In this document: one piece after another, positions 52,798 through 62,869 of the stretch
Layout of the letters: each line of letters opens with the position of its first letter
Numbering within the stretch: the stretch's first letter is position 1
Origin: Talaromyces rugulosus
Taxonomy: Eukaryota; Ascomycota; Eurotiomycetes; Eurotiales; Trichocomaceae
Length of the DNA stretch: 64,000 nucleotides
Direction: 5' to 3'
Assembly (NCBI RefSeq): GCF_013368755.1
Contig: NC_049561.1
Span: 62,001 to 126,000 of the forward strand
Made by a program: the position numbers and the translations under genes
Notes under the pieces: generated by a model
Databases searched by the model: none
Told to the model about the DNA's origin: nothing
What the model saw: only the letters and a program-made list of their open reading frames with translations

Positions 52798-53969
52798 ATG
52801 GAACCTTTCAGTATCGACGGACTAACAGTCCGGCCCATTCTAGGCACTGGATTTGGCGCAGAGATTGAAGGCGTTGACTGGACTCGAGTGCCATTGTCAG
52901 AGAAGGATATTCAAAATGTAAACCGCCTATTGAATTTCTGAACTCTTGAGCCAGACGAGTTAATCCATACCAAAGCTGGTTTCCCTCCAAAACAGGTTTG
53001 GAGTGCTCATTTTCCGGAACACTGGCCTTGACAATGACCGCCACGTCAAGTTTGCCGCACAACTAGGAGAACTCGAGATGAACCCTACTTAGGGGGGCAC
53101 GCAACGTGTTGGGACCCCATATCTTTTTGACGTTAGCAATGTCGAGTCAGATGGTAGCATTGTGAGGAAAGGATCGGTGAGCCTTGACTGGTACTCCTCT
53201 TACAACTCACAACGCACAACTCACTATTTTGCAGCGTCGTTGGGCCCACGCATTGGGAAATGCTCTCTGGCATACAGATTCATCCTTCAATCAACATCGA
53301 TCAAAATACTCTCTCCTCCTAGCGCACAAGATACCTGAAGGTGGCCAGGCAAACACAGAATTTGCTGACACCCGTCAGGCCTGGAAAGATCTGTCGGATA
53401 CTAGAAAGGAGGAATTGCGAGGCATGATAGTTGAGCATGAGTACGTTCTACTCTGATCCGTTTCCACATGTACTCATTTTTTGTAAAGCTAAATTTTTTT
53501 TTTTCGCCTCACAGATTATGACATTCCCGGAGACTTGCCTCCCTAGATATCTACGGAGAGGCTACCGAGGAGGAACGTAGCAAGAAGCCACTAGCTTATC
53601 ACAAGCTCATACAAAAGGGTCCAGATGGAAGGGAGACGTTTTTCCTAGCCGCGCATGCCAAGACTCTGTTCGACTAATAATCGTAATACCATCCCTGATA
53701 GCCAGGAAATCATCTGGGACCTAATCCACCATTGTTCTCAGGGAAAGGTACATTTTCTCTCTCACCGATTTTCAAAGCGAATCACTAATTCTTTGTAGTA
53801 CGTCTTTACGGCCGAGTGGTGATCGCCTGGGGATTTGATGTGGTGGGATAACCGTCAATCTATGCACCGCGCAAGTCCCTACGATGAGAACATGGGAGTT
53901 CGCGATGTCAGGCGAGCTACAGTTTTTGATGATGGCGATGAAGCCTTTGGCACTCCTATCAAGAAATAA
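52798..53969 (+). pseudogene. TauD/TfdA-type alpha-ketoglutarate dioxygenase pseudogene
   Basis: Starts at ATG 52798 with FSIDGLTVRPILGTGFGAEI.GVDW, the N-terminus of fungal TfdA-like enzymes, reaches a TGA after LLNF, and then continues in pieces: F.AQLGELE, GTPYLFDVSNVE, the best preserved block NALWHTDSSFNQHRSKYSLL (53250-53330; His-x-Asp iron ligands present), GGQANTEFADTRQAW, and at the end MWWDNRQSMHRASPYDE (53840-53890; distal His ligand and the Arg two residues after it). There are several stops and frame changes; at least one intron may lie near 53455-53515. The enzyme family uses Fe(II) and 2-oxoglutarate to hydroxylate carboxylate substrates. Non-functional as it stands. Confidence 0.87.
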
Positions 53970-54239
53970 AACATGTTCTTTCAAATTATGTTCGTTAAAT
54001 AAATTGGCTGTGATTATAATATTCAAAAGGAGAGAGCTATTATACTCAATTGGCTAAGCCTACGTTCTCGAAATATGTATTCCGGACTTCTAATATTATT
54101 ATTTATTCGAGAAAAAAAACGCTATTTTTAGCCCAAATTCTTTTCCAGACAAATATATCACTAGCCCTCTTTCCTTTCCTCATTGATATTTAAATGCATC
54201 GTCATGATGGCCTTTCTCCCTTGTTGAACGGCTTTATAA

Positions 54240-54346
54240 AATAAATTTTTTTATAAATTCTAATAGATGGATTTCTTCTTTATATTTATTTAGAGAACTG
54301 TATCGTTAGATAGAAATCAAAAATATTTGGAAAGGACCGTCACAAA
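54240..54346. repeat. family B LTR 3' fragment
   Basis: Shares the 3' end of the repeat at 17517-17793: AGAGAACTGTATCGTTAGATAG, then AATATTTGGAAAGGACCGTCACA-type ending. Truncated on its left side and AT-shifted. It marks a former transposon insertion between the dioxygenase relic and the UstYa-like relic. Confidence 0.6.
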
Positions 54347-54433
54347 ACGACAAATTTTAACACTATACAAATAGATGCACATTTTTGCATATCTTTAGCT
54401 TCTAGTATACTGAAAATACAAACAGTAGAAACA

Positions 54434-55957
54434 TCAAGTACCATCCGCATGCAGCCTGTCTGCATTCTTATACAACGAATTGGGGTCCGCAGCATCTCGA
54501 TCCCTTGACCATTCCTTTAATGCGTTGTAGTCGCGACAGCTGTGAACGGTCTCGAATATAGGCATGATCCAATTCCTATTTTCTGACCATTTAATGGGAA
54601 TTAATGTCATGTCCCCGGTGCACATAAGGCTAAGTCGAAGGGCATCGATGCAATGCTCTTTGTATTGTTATGGCTTATCAGCAATCAACTTGTTTAGGCG
54701 TATTAGGGTTTTTGGACTAGCAGAGATACTCATCCTCAATATTTAGTAGTAGTGGGAATAGGCTCTTAGCAGTGTTTGGGATATGGCCATGGGCTTACCT
54801 AGGGGGCCTCTAGCTTCACGACAGATATGATATGTATATACTGGCTCAGGATGGCCGTGCAAGCGCGATATGGGGAATGAAAGACATCAATAACATCGAG
54901 TTGACGGGATCTGGAATTTTCATATAATTCTTCGTAGCATCCATAGATGAGTTTCAATCGTGTATGCATTACTATTTACCATCTATCGTGCTTCCCTGCA
55001 TATATTTCCATGATTTCTTATGAAGACAGAGAGAACATTAAATACTACATCATTCTCCGCATTCTTTGACATATGCATCGACGTGTACATAGGATTAACA
55101 GTCTCGATATTTCATAGACCTTGTTCTGACATAAACCATATATTACCCTAAATTATGGAGTTGGCGCCTGGCCATCCGGCTTATGTGAGTAGGTAGTAAC
55201 TACAACAATCGACTTACGTGAGAATGCGCTTAGCGTATTAGTCTTATGTGACTTGCTCTTGTTTAGTCGGGTATAAAAGTATTGGAAATGTTGTAGAATG
55301 TAAACACCGTATCGAGATTTAGAGCGTTTGACACCATATTGCATACGTTCGGGTAACATGGGACGTCTGGCCACTGAATTGTTCTTCCTTCCAGATTGGC
55401 GTCCGAACCATTTAGATCGATATTTAGTCCTTGGTTCATTATAGCGAGTTAGTAAGTGCATAGTATAGATTTTGCACCATCACATCTATTATAAATAAGA
55501 GGAACAAACCGGATAAAAGAAGATCCCACGCGCGATCAATCTCCGGAGTTGGGCTTCCAATGTATTCATGGCCTCCATGGTCAGTGAAGTAGTTTCCACT
55601 CCCATCTAACTTGACCCCGCCGTTGAAGTCATATTGTATTAACTCGATTTCGGGCTTAGCAGCTTCTATCCACGTAGCATTAGACCTATATTTAACAATA
55701 ACATGCTTGTATATCGCCCTTACCTAGGTCCGAAGCAAAGCCGTTCTCATACGACGAATGACTTGTTTGCATACTGAAATTGCTGATCCAGTACACAGAG
55801 CCTAATCCGACCCATAAAATATTCAATGCAATATATAGAGCGATGAGGAACTGTGTGGTTCCCTTATATCGATGGTCCTCGGGCCATGATTGATTGGTTC
55901 GATGGCTGCAGGAGACTGTCGAATTCACGTTCGCTTATATCGTCCTGGTCTATCATG
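54434..55957 (-). pseudogene. UstYa-like (DUF3328) oxidase pseudogene
   Basis: Minus strand. ATG at 55957 opens MIDQDDISEREFDSLLQP, a usual acidic UstYa-type start, but the frame ends; a one-base shift gives the membrane segment TTQFLIALYIALNILWVGLG. Then comes WIEAAKPEIELIQYDFNGGV...YIGSPTPEIDRAWDLLL (55500-55680), the conserved ectodomain block, and far downstream EHCIDALRLSLMC, GDMTLIPIKW and FETVHSCRDYNALKEW (54500-54690). A TAA precedes EHC, and no HQLHC motif could be found. Family members are membrane-anchored, copper-type oxidases that cyclise or oxidise RiPPs and other metabolites. At least one frameshift and one stop, and an overlong gap of about 500 bp, make this a relic. Confidence 0.8.
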
Positions 55958-56290
55958 ACGGTTACTTAGATGTAGCTTCGGTTAGCGGTAAGGTTCAATT
56001 GCAGAATATTTCGCATGTGAAGCTGGTTAATCGAGTAAAGCCTTGATCTTTGTGGCCACCGAAGCCACACATTAAGTTGGCCTAGTATCACGTAATGCAC
56101 GGTAGATTAACTAGTTATTCCGGTGACTTATGTGATCACTTATCTCACGTAATAGGACCACTACATATAGTCTTAATGGACTTTTTATTGAAAGAATTAT
56201 AGCCTGTCGACTTGAAAATTTTCACAATATCCAGATCCCCATTGTATTTGTCAAATGTCTATATTCTCATCAAAACATCCTTGTCACTGA
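55958..56290. other. divergent intergenic region
   Basis: Between the starts of the UstYa-like relic and the uncharacterised membrane protein; AT-rich, contains CACGTAAT/ACGTAA words. An in-frame TGA at 56288-56290 limits the next reading frame. Confidence 0.4.
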
Positions 56291-56980
56291 AGGCAACCCC
56301 ATGATCAATACAGCCACCAAAGGCTGAGCAAAGAAGAAGAAGAAGATGATGATGATGATGAAAACGAGGAGCTTCGCCAATACTCCTCAGCATCACGTCT
56401 TATATCATGGACATGGTGGTGCTTACTAAACACTGGACTTGTCGTGGTTACTTTCCTTAACATCTGGAAAGTAGCGACCCCACCACATACAAGCCTCCAC
56501 GACTTGACCTTAACAAACGACAGCAAATCATTTCCGTCTGGGCAGTTGACGTGGTCGCAGAAGTTCACTCCATTGCCTTGCGGTAAGTCTCCAGCCGAAG
56601 CATTGGCGCGAGGCTGCCACTTTGACATCGTTGCTACCGCATGGCTTCCCCCGAAGTGTATTGACTACGAATTGGTGTCCGAATTCATAGCCTCGTACCC
56701 GTGGCAATATTTTCCAAATGCGAATGGCACAGATCCGTATTCGGACGATCCTGACACGCTGGGGTCTGAGACTGGGCTCATCTGGACCACCCATCGCTGG
56801 CATTACGCGCACTGTCTGTTTATGTGGAAGAAGCTGAATAGGGCGTTAGTACGGGGATGGATGACAGATGGGGAGACAATTAAGTTGGGACATACTAACC
56901 ATTGTTCAACGACTATTTTGAAGATGAAAGATCCGAATGTTATTGGGAGTATTGTGGAGGTTATTTACCCACCTTGTTGA
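56291..56980 (+). CDS. uncharacterised single-pass membrane protein of a widespread ascomycete family; start codon missing
   Basis: Open from 56291 to 56980. After a Glu/Asp homopolymer tract (gaa and gat trinucleotide repeats, 56330-56365) comes one membrane helix (WWCLLNTGLVVVTFLNIW), then the ectodomain: CGKSPAEALARGCHFD, WLPPKCIDYELVSEF, WQYF, HRWHYAHCLFMWKKLNRAL and LGHTNHC. I know this pattern (CGxSxxEAxxRGCxFD ... HCxxxW+K ... HTxHC) from many fungal genomes, but no function is established. The spaced His/Cys residues recall the layout of UstYa proteins without being the same family. No ATG lies in frame: the ATG at 56301 is one base out of register, so a one-base deletion near 56320, or an unseen upstream exon, must be assumed. 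It is divergent to the UstYa-like relic. Confidence 0.6.
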   Translation, partial: RQPHDQYSHQRLSKEEEEDDDDDENEELRQYSSASRLISWTWWCLLNTGLVVVTFLNIWKVATPPHTSLHDLTLTNDSKSFPSGQLTWSQKFTPLPCGKSPAEALARGCHFDIVATAWLPPKCIDYELVSEFIASYPWQYFPNANGTDPYSDDPDTLGSETGLIWTTHRWHYAHCLFMWKKLNRALVRGWMTDGETIKLGHTNHCSTTILKMKDPNVIGSIVEVIYPPC

Positions 56981-57126
56981 AATGAGTCAATTAAGCCACT
57001 TAGGTATTCATTTTCGTCTAGCGATATGTTGTTCAAGTTATGTCAACATGCTGTACATAACTAGCCCCATGATTGATCTTATTAAAACTTTCATCTTTAC
57101 TAAAACATCCCCTTAAAGAATCAGGT

Positions 57127-57327
57127 TTAACAAAGTTCCTTGTAAAAGGCATCCGTCTGAGGTTCGCGCCCCAAAAAATCAGTTAAAATCTTCATTCCAT
57201 CCCGGCTCCCTCCCTTCTCAAGAACAGTATATCGGTATCTCTGACCCTCTAGATAGTTCATAGGGTTGGCTTTGAACACGGTATAAAACATATCTGCGGA
57301 ATAGACTTTCGAGTTATATCATCATTT
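57127..57327 (-). pseudogene. stranded last exon of the M3 peptidase
   Basis: Minus strand, VYSADMFYTVFKANPM...LEKGG..DGMKILTDFLGREPQTDAFYKELC and stop, the standard C-terminus of MepB-type peptidases. It is separated from the main frame by about 40 bp of AT-rich sequence whose possible donor (GTGAGA) and acceptor (CGAAAG) give incompatible phases. Confidence 0.7.
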
Positions 57328-57366
57328 TTTAGTAACAAAACCAATGCTCAGGTCAAAGAATGAATC

Positions 57367-59427
57367 TCACAATAAGTAACTATAGTACCCTGCATCATAT
57401 TCCCCCAGCAAGTGTTGGAAACGTGTCTGACCATGGCCCCAGTCGTCACCCTCGGGGCTATCCATCGGTAGAATCCTAGCTAGAAGCTCGTTGTACTTCG
57501 CGGAGACGTCCAATCCCTCAATCGCATGGCGGTCATCAGACTCGTGGACTACCATATCAAAGATACCAAAATGCAACTGACGCAGATGGAACAGTGCACC
57601 ATTTATGTGTTTAGCTTGGAGGAGGCTCTCAACCATCGCGTCAGGCATTTGCTCTTGAGGCTGAGGTTCCCTATATGCTTGTTCTTTCCAGTGGTCAAGA
57701 TACTCTGAGGAAATATATGAGTAGTGTCTGCTTAATGACTGCAGTACTGTTGGTGTCCAGCACCAGTTCTCCAGCATCTGGCTAGGGGCTTCTCCAAAGT
57801 CTACTTCTGTCTCTGTGCCGTGGAAATGCGAGTAAGTTGTCTTCGACACAAGATCGTGGATTCCATGGCCCAATTCGTGGAACAAGGTAACAACTTCGTC
57901 GTGTTTCAAAAGACAGGGGGTTTCAGAACTAGGCTTGGAGAAGTTGCACACCAACGCTGTGGCAGGATATCGGCGTTTGCCGTTTTCTAGGATAAAGCCC
58001 TACGGTAAGTCAGCCCTGGTCTATAAGGGGATGTAAGCATTATAACAGACTGGTATCAGGTTGAAATTGGCTGCATTTGCATATTTACCTTCCCGATGGA
58101 AAAGATCCAAATAAAGATGCCCGACGAAGTCACCATCCTCGTCGCTGTTCCAGACGCTAAAGGCCTGCACGTCTTCATGCCAGACATGTGCAACTCCAGG
58201 ACTATCTAGCTTGGTCATCTCGTCCCTGTTAAACTCGCTGAAAAAAAGGCCAAATAAAGTCTCGCAGATCCTCAGCATACCCATAATAGTGCTTTGAAAA
58301 GGAAAGTATTCTGCAATCTTCTGTCGGTTCACCGAGTACTGCTTCTCCAACATCATTCGATGATAGTATTGATGATCCCACAGAAAATACCGTTCATCAA
58401 ATGATTCTCCCCGGGACTCAAGGTCGGCCTTCTTGAGTTGCTTTAACTTGTCGACTTCTTTCATACCATTATCTCTCAATCGAGCTTGTAGATCACCGAG
58501 AAAAGAATTCACAGTCTCCGGACACTTCGCCATCTTATCTTCAATCCGCAAAGCAGCATGGCTGGGATACCCAAGCAGACGAGCCGCTTCGTCACGGAGT
58601 AGTATAGCTTCCCTGAATAAGGACACATTCTGTCCACACTTATTCTCGTTAGCAATATAGATGCGTTTCCGCGTCTCACCGTCTCTCGCATATCTAAGTG
58701 TTTGGAAGAGGTCTGAATCATTAAGTGCCACTTGGACCTTATCCCCGTTGACCTTCCCTACTTCTCCACCCATTAATTTAGAAAGAAATTCACCCGGTAA
58801 TCCATCCAACTCCCCAGCCGTAAACCAGATACCGGCACTATTCGCCTGGGCCAAATTTCTCTGAAACTCAGCCTTAATACAACTAAGCCGCAACTGAATC
58901 TCTTGAAATCGATCCCTCTGGCAACCAGCCGACAACTTCAGCCCGTGTCGAATATAGCCCATGTATATCTTCTTCAACAGGCGATAGGATTCTGGTTCCA
59001 GATCAGCATTGTTGTGGAAGACTGCGTCAACCAGCGCAAATAAGTCGTCATCCATCGATGTCTCGACGTTGTAGCTATCCAGAATATTCTGAGCCTCCAT
59101 GGAGGCATTCCGCAATTCGGGACTAGTCGATACGGCTCTATAGAAAACAAGGATATGGGACTTGGAAGCCAGAGCGTTGTCGATATGGGCAAGGGGCAAA
59201 ATGACGTTCGTGAATGTTGCGGTGCTGGGCTGCACGTTCCTTTTGATCTGATTTTGGCCTTCGCGGGCATGCACGATTAGATATTTGGTGTCTTGGGTGA
59301 TTGATACCGGGTTTGCTGTGAAGGATGGGGGTTGCTGCGGTGGGTTTCGTTTCATTTGGTGGGCCATTCTTGATGAGTTGGAGGGTTTTTCTTTTTGCTC
59401 TATACGGGGAAATTGGAATATTGGCAT
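57367..59427 (-). CDS. mepB: MepB-type zinc oligopeptidase, peptidase family M3 (669 aa as readable)
   Basis: Exons 59427-58051 and 57999-57367, with a 51-bp intron (GTCTGT...CGTAG) that joins NLIP to GFILENG in frame. The M3 helical N-domain occupies about 60-440; the zinc site HELGH is at 500-504 with the third ligand Glu529 in DFGEAPSQ. The product should be a cytosolic thimet-oligopeptidase-like enzyme that trims short peptides. The frame stops after YDAGYYSYLL, whereas family members continue for about 60 residues beginning (S)xVYSADMFYTVF. That C-terminal sequence is present at 57327-57127, but no GT-AG pair joins it in frame. Either an unusual splice or a late loss; the truncated protein would lack the last helices that close the active-site cleft. 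A second ATG about 20 codons in is an alternative start. Confidence 0.85.
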
Positions 59428-60076
59428 TGAATTTTAGGGACTCCCAGCTTAGTTCGGACTGGGGAAGAGGGTTGCCAGATGGTTGCCTGGAAGGATGAGG
59501 AAGTCTGATTTATTCTTCAACTCACCATCTGCTTGCTAGATAACGTAATCGAACAAATAAACCCCTCTCCCGAACTTATACACTAGTTGGATTATGACCA
59601 GAAGGTCATAAAGAATCTGACGAGCTATTACTACGTAGCACTTGTGATTTAAAGACCGAACAAGAACAAGGTAAGATATCAACAAACTTATTATTTCCCC
59701 GTTCCATGGTTGAAGAGTGGATTTGCGGAATTCAACATCGGGATACGCTCAAGAAACGCGGCCGGCGGTAATCATTCCCAATCCCAAACGTCATGATAAG
59801 TTTATTGAATAATAAAAGTAAATATGGAATACAAATAGATAAATAGCAGGGAAAGTTAGACTTACAGTAAATTTAATATTTAAAATATATATAAATATCC
59901 ATATATAGTGATTAAAGACATGTAAGATTATGTAGGACTGCTGATATTCCCCTCACTTACGTAAATGTCCTGCCCTTGGGGTCCACGTAAGTCCGTTGCT
60001 CACCTCATTTACTTCACTAGTCTTTTTTAAGCTTAAGTCTGCTGACTCTTCAAATAATCCAAACGCCCAAGCCGCC
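59428..60076. other. divergent intergenic region
   Basis: About 650 bp between the peptidase start and the hypothetical gene at 60077, AT-rich in 59780-59930. It should contain both promoters; no site is asserted. Confidence 0.45.
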
Positions 60077-61375
60077 ATGTCACAAAGTGAATGGCAGCAA
60101 GTACGCACTTATGCTGACCATCTGGGTCACCGCGTGGTGCTCGAGCAGTACGTCACGCCAGACTACGAGCCAGACCCCGACCACATAATTCCCATCCAGG
60201 TCTACAACCTTGTACCCTTGGATGACGACCACGAAAATCTCCGGCGTTACCTGATGCAAAGTTTCTGGGACGATGAGGTCAAGCCTTTGTTCGAGATTTA
60301 TTCATACTGCCCGCCCGACGACTTTGCCTGTATTGAGCATAACCGCATTGAAATCGCCCATCGCAAGCAGCTACACCGGTCAGGGGTCGAGAATCCACTG
60401 CCGCTAATCCCGCGGTTCATTCGTCCTGGTGACTACTCAACCGTTGGGTTTTGTGTGCTGCTACGATCACACAGCTATCGACTGGTCTATGTTGAGGACT
60501 CCAATGAGCTTGCTAAGCTGGGCGAAGGCCCGGACTTGCTCTACTTCAACCGCTCGTTTTCTAGCACCCGCAGCTATGTTGACGAGGCGCAGCGTGAATC
60601 CGAGGACGACGAGAGCCTCTCTTCAGAGGGATTCGAACTGGCCATCCAACGCGTCACGGACCAGATTTATATCGGCCAGATTCTCATGGTCGATATCTTC
60701 AACGGCGTCAGTCCCCCCCAGGACCGATACGCGTTGGATGTAGACGAGTGTGAGACACCCAGATCTGATCTGCCGTCAGAAGAGCAGATTCGCGACCAGC
60801 TTGGCCTGGAAACTTCAGTTAGCGGCTTCTCTCTTCATCCGGAATTCCAGGTTTCTCAGGATGCCAACATTGTAACAGTCACCAATACTCCTGAGGGCAA
60901 AGCCCCCGATATTCAATACCTTGTCCATGCGCTTTTTCTCAGCTCCATTCGCGACACAGCAGGGCTCTCCCTCTTAGAAAGCACAGCGCACCTGTTCACA
61001 GCGTCAATGTTCTCCCACCTCCCGGCCAATAAAACTCTCACTCTGAAATTCATCATCCCAAATTCCTCTTCTCTATCAGCCATTTGTCCCACCCAAAACG
61101 AGGTTCTTGAAATTCTATCCGGGAAAACTCAAGAAGAGGACCGAGAGAATTCATTCCCCATCGGCGCCCTGCACAACATCTCCACGGGCGACGATCAACC
61201 CCCAACATCAAAACGGATTACTCCTCAAATACCCGATAAACATATCATCTCAGGACAAGGGAAGTTCTGCGAGGTCTTTCGCCTGTTCACGGTTGTGCTC
61301 GATCGCGCGAAGTTTGTCTCCGCCTGTTGTTGTTGGCTTGTGTTTCCTGGCGTGAACTTCAGCAAGGTAAGATAG
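60077..61375 (+). CDS. hypothetical protein (432 aa), family not recognised
   Basis: ATG 60077 sits in a good context (gccgccATGt), is the first ATG in the frame and is preceded by no coding-like sequence. The frame runs without stops to 61375. Composition and codon use look like a real gene; it is acidic, with no signal peptide or membrane helix and an acidic stretch (RESEDDESLSSE). I recognise no domain. The last about 25 residues are Cys/Val/Phe-rich and unlike the rest, and a GTAAGA donor at 61368 suggests that the gene may splice onward or that the true end has been lost, since the following DNA carries fragments of other genes. Confidence 0.6.
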   Translation: MSQSEWQQVRTYADHLGHRVVLEQYVTPDYEPDPDHIIPIQVYNLVPLDDDHENLRRYLMQSFWDDEVKPLFEIYSYCPPDDFACIEHNRIEIAHRKQLHRSGVENPLPLIPRFIRPGDYSTVGFCVLLRSHSYRLVYVEDSNELAKLGEGPDLLYFNRSFSSTRSYVDEAQRESEDDESLSSEGFELAIQRVTDQIYIGQILMVDIFNGVSPPQDRYALDVDECETPRSDLPSEEQIRDQLGLETSVSGFSLHPEFQVSQDANIVTVTNTPEGKAPDIQYLVHALFLSSIRDTAGLSLLESTAHLFTASMFSHLPANKTLTLKFIIPNSSSLSAICPTQNEVLEILSGKTQEEDRENSFPIGALHNISTGDDQPPTSKRITPQIPDKHIISGQGKFCEVFRLFTVVLDRAKFVSACCCWLVFPGVNFSKVR

Positions 61376-61386
61376 GACCAACTGGG

Positions 61387-62102
61387 CTAGAAAAGTACAA
61401 CAATATTAGCATGATAAGATGGGATATTGATAAAGGAGAGCTTACCCCATTTCTGAGTTTGCAGTATAAATCCGAAGACGCGGTAGGACATGATGAGCAA
61501 CTCGTCGGCGGTAAATGAAATCGGCTTCCCCGCGAAGTCCTTCAGTCGACGGTGAATGATGGCGATTGACGGCTGGTTCCTCTGTATGAAGATCCCTTCC
61601 GCCATTGGTCGTCTGCTTTTCAAGCTCGTCAATTCTTCTCTTCAAAAATTAGAGCTAGTCGGATACCGATAGATTCGTAAACGCGGCAGACCCCTGAGTG
61701 CTCGAAGTGGCCTTTTGGGTGGAGACTTCCTCATCTTGTTCGCTTTGCGAGGCTTCCTGGGCTTGGGTCGGCGGTGTTTAGCTTTACTCTTCAACATTAG
61801 CATCGAAAATGTCAGACATTTCAGTCCCAACAGGAGTAAGTCCGGCTTCCATCATGTAGGGCAATCAGAAGAGTTACAGGGTCCGAAGACAGACAAAAAT
61901 TCGAAAAACGAGGGTTAGGGCTACCGGAGAGAGAAGTAAGCATGGCGGGGTTGTCGATTTCAACCTCTGCATCCCTCTTCTCATGATGGGCACCACGTAC
62001 AAATGTATGTCTCCGATCAGTTGGCAGCGCCAACAGATCGACTTCATCGACAATCGGCTGCCAAAACACCAAACAATGTTTCAGAACCATCCCATCCACC
62101 AT
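61387..62102 (-). pseudogene. AAA-ATPase-like N-terminal region, broken (tentative)
   Basis: Minus strand, in at least three pieces. 62102-61821: open frame with EVDLLALPTDRRHTFV. About 61820-61640: MSDIFDANVEE followed by stops, a Gln/Ser-rich stretch and RRIDELEKQ coiled segment. 61560-61390: IAIIHRRLKDF.GKPISFTADELLIMSYRVFGFILQTQKWGKL, which resembles the segment just before the ATPase core in large fungal AAA proteins, where a loop like 'LL...V.GF.L...KW' is usual. No Walker motif follows; the relic stops at the end of the hypothetical gene. Assignment is by pattern only. Confidence 0.35.
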
Positions 62103-62194
62103 GGGCCGTTTCGCGACCTCTTAGCCCACAACGGGTAACACTGCGCCCAAGGTCTTTACCGCCGCTGATGACTTTTGAGCCCCCGCCAGGGCCA

Positions 62195-62675
62195 GCAGAG
62201 ACCGGCCTCGAGGCGATGGAATACTGGAGACGGCTCTTTCCTAATGCAATGGCCGCTCTGATGTCGAAATCGATGCCGCTTAACAAAAATTCGAGGATCT
62301 AATCTGGGAGACGGTTTATAAAACACTGGAGGCAACGAGAGAAGAGAACCGGACAGAGGACGGGAAATGCAAACAAGGTGCGACGGCGGGCAGCTGACCG
62401 TGTTGCTCCTTTTCACGCCCCATGTCCACGATGGCTCCCGACTGTCCGTTCACCACCCCGGTCCTGGGTGCCGCCGTCATGATACTCGATGCAAGGCGCA
62501 CATTCTTCTCGGGATAGTCTTCAGTTATGCTGGTTGGCAGTCGGGCTTTCAAGAACACCGCCGATGTATGGCAGCAGGCTTTGGCCGGCTTCAACGGTCT
62601 TGCCGCCTTTTCTCCGAAACCGAGCTATTCCTGGGGACGTTTCCCAGTGCTGAATACCTAGAGTTGACTGTTTAA
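62195..62675 (+). pseudogene. fragment of a fungal NLR/STAND N-terminal domain, frameshifted (tentative)
   Basis: Plus strand. Pieces in changing frames: DLIWETVYKTLEATREENRTE (62294-62360), CPFTTPVLGAAVMILDA (62430-62490), ALAGFNGL (62580-62600) and, in another frame, LFSETELFLGTFPSAEYLE (62615-62670). The order and wording match the helical N-terminal region that precedes NACHT domains in many fungal NLR proteins (PVLG..+++L+A, ILxGFDxL, FSxVELFLxTFP). Several stops and frameshifts; no nucleotide-binding domain follows. Possible remnant of a heterokaryon-incompatibility or immunity receptor. Confidence 0.4.
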
Positions 62676-62869
62676 ACCTTATATTAGTTCAATATAAAGT
62701 CTATAGCTAGCTTTTTAATAATTTTATCTAGATCATTAAATAAAATTATTATTTTTTAAGTCTTTATGTAGATATAGTCAGATTTATCTAGTTTCAAAAG
62801 AAATATATCTTTTATAGTCTTTTAAATTTTTAAATCTATTAGTCGATTTACAAAATAACGTATTTTATA
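62676..62869. other. AT-rich spacer before the pogo relic
   Basis: Very AT-rich, no ORF or gene recognised. Confidence 0.4.
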
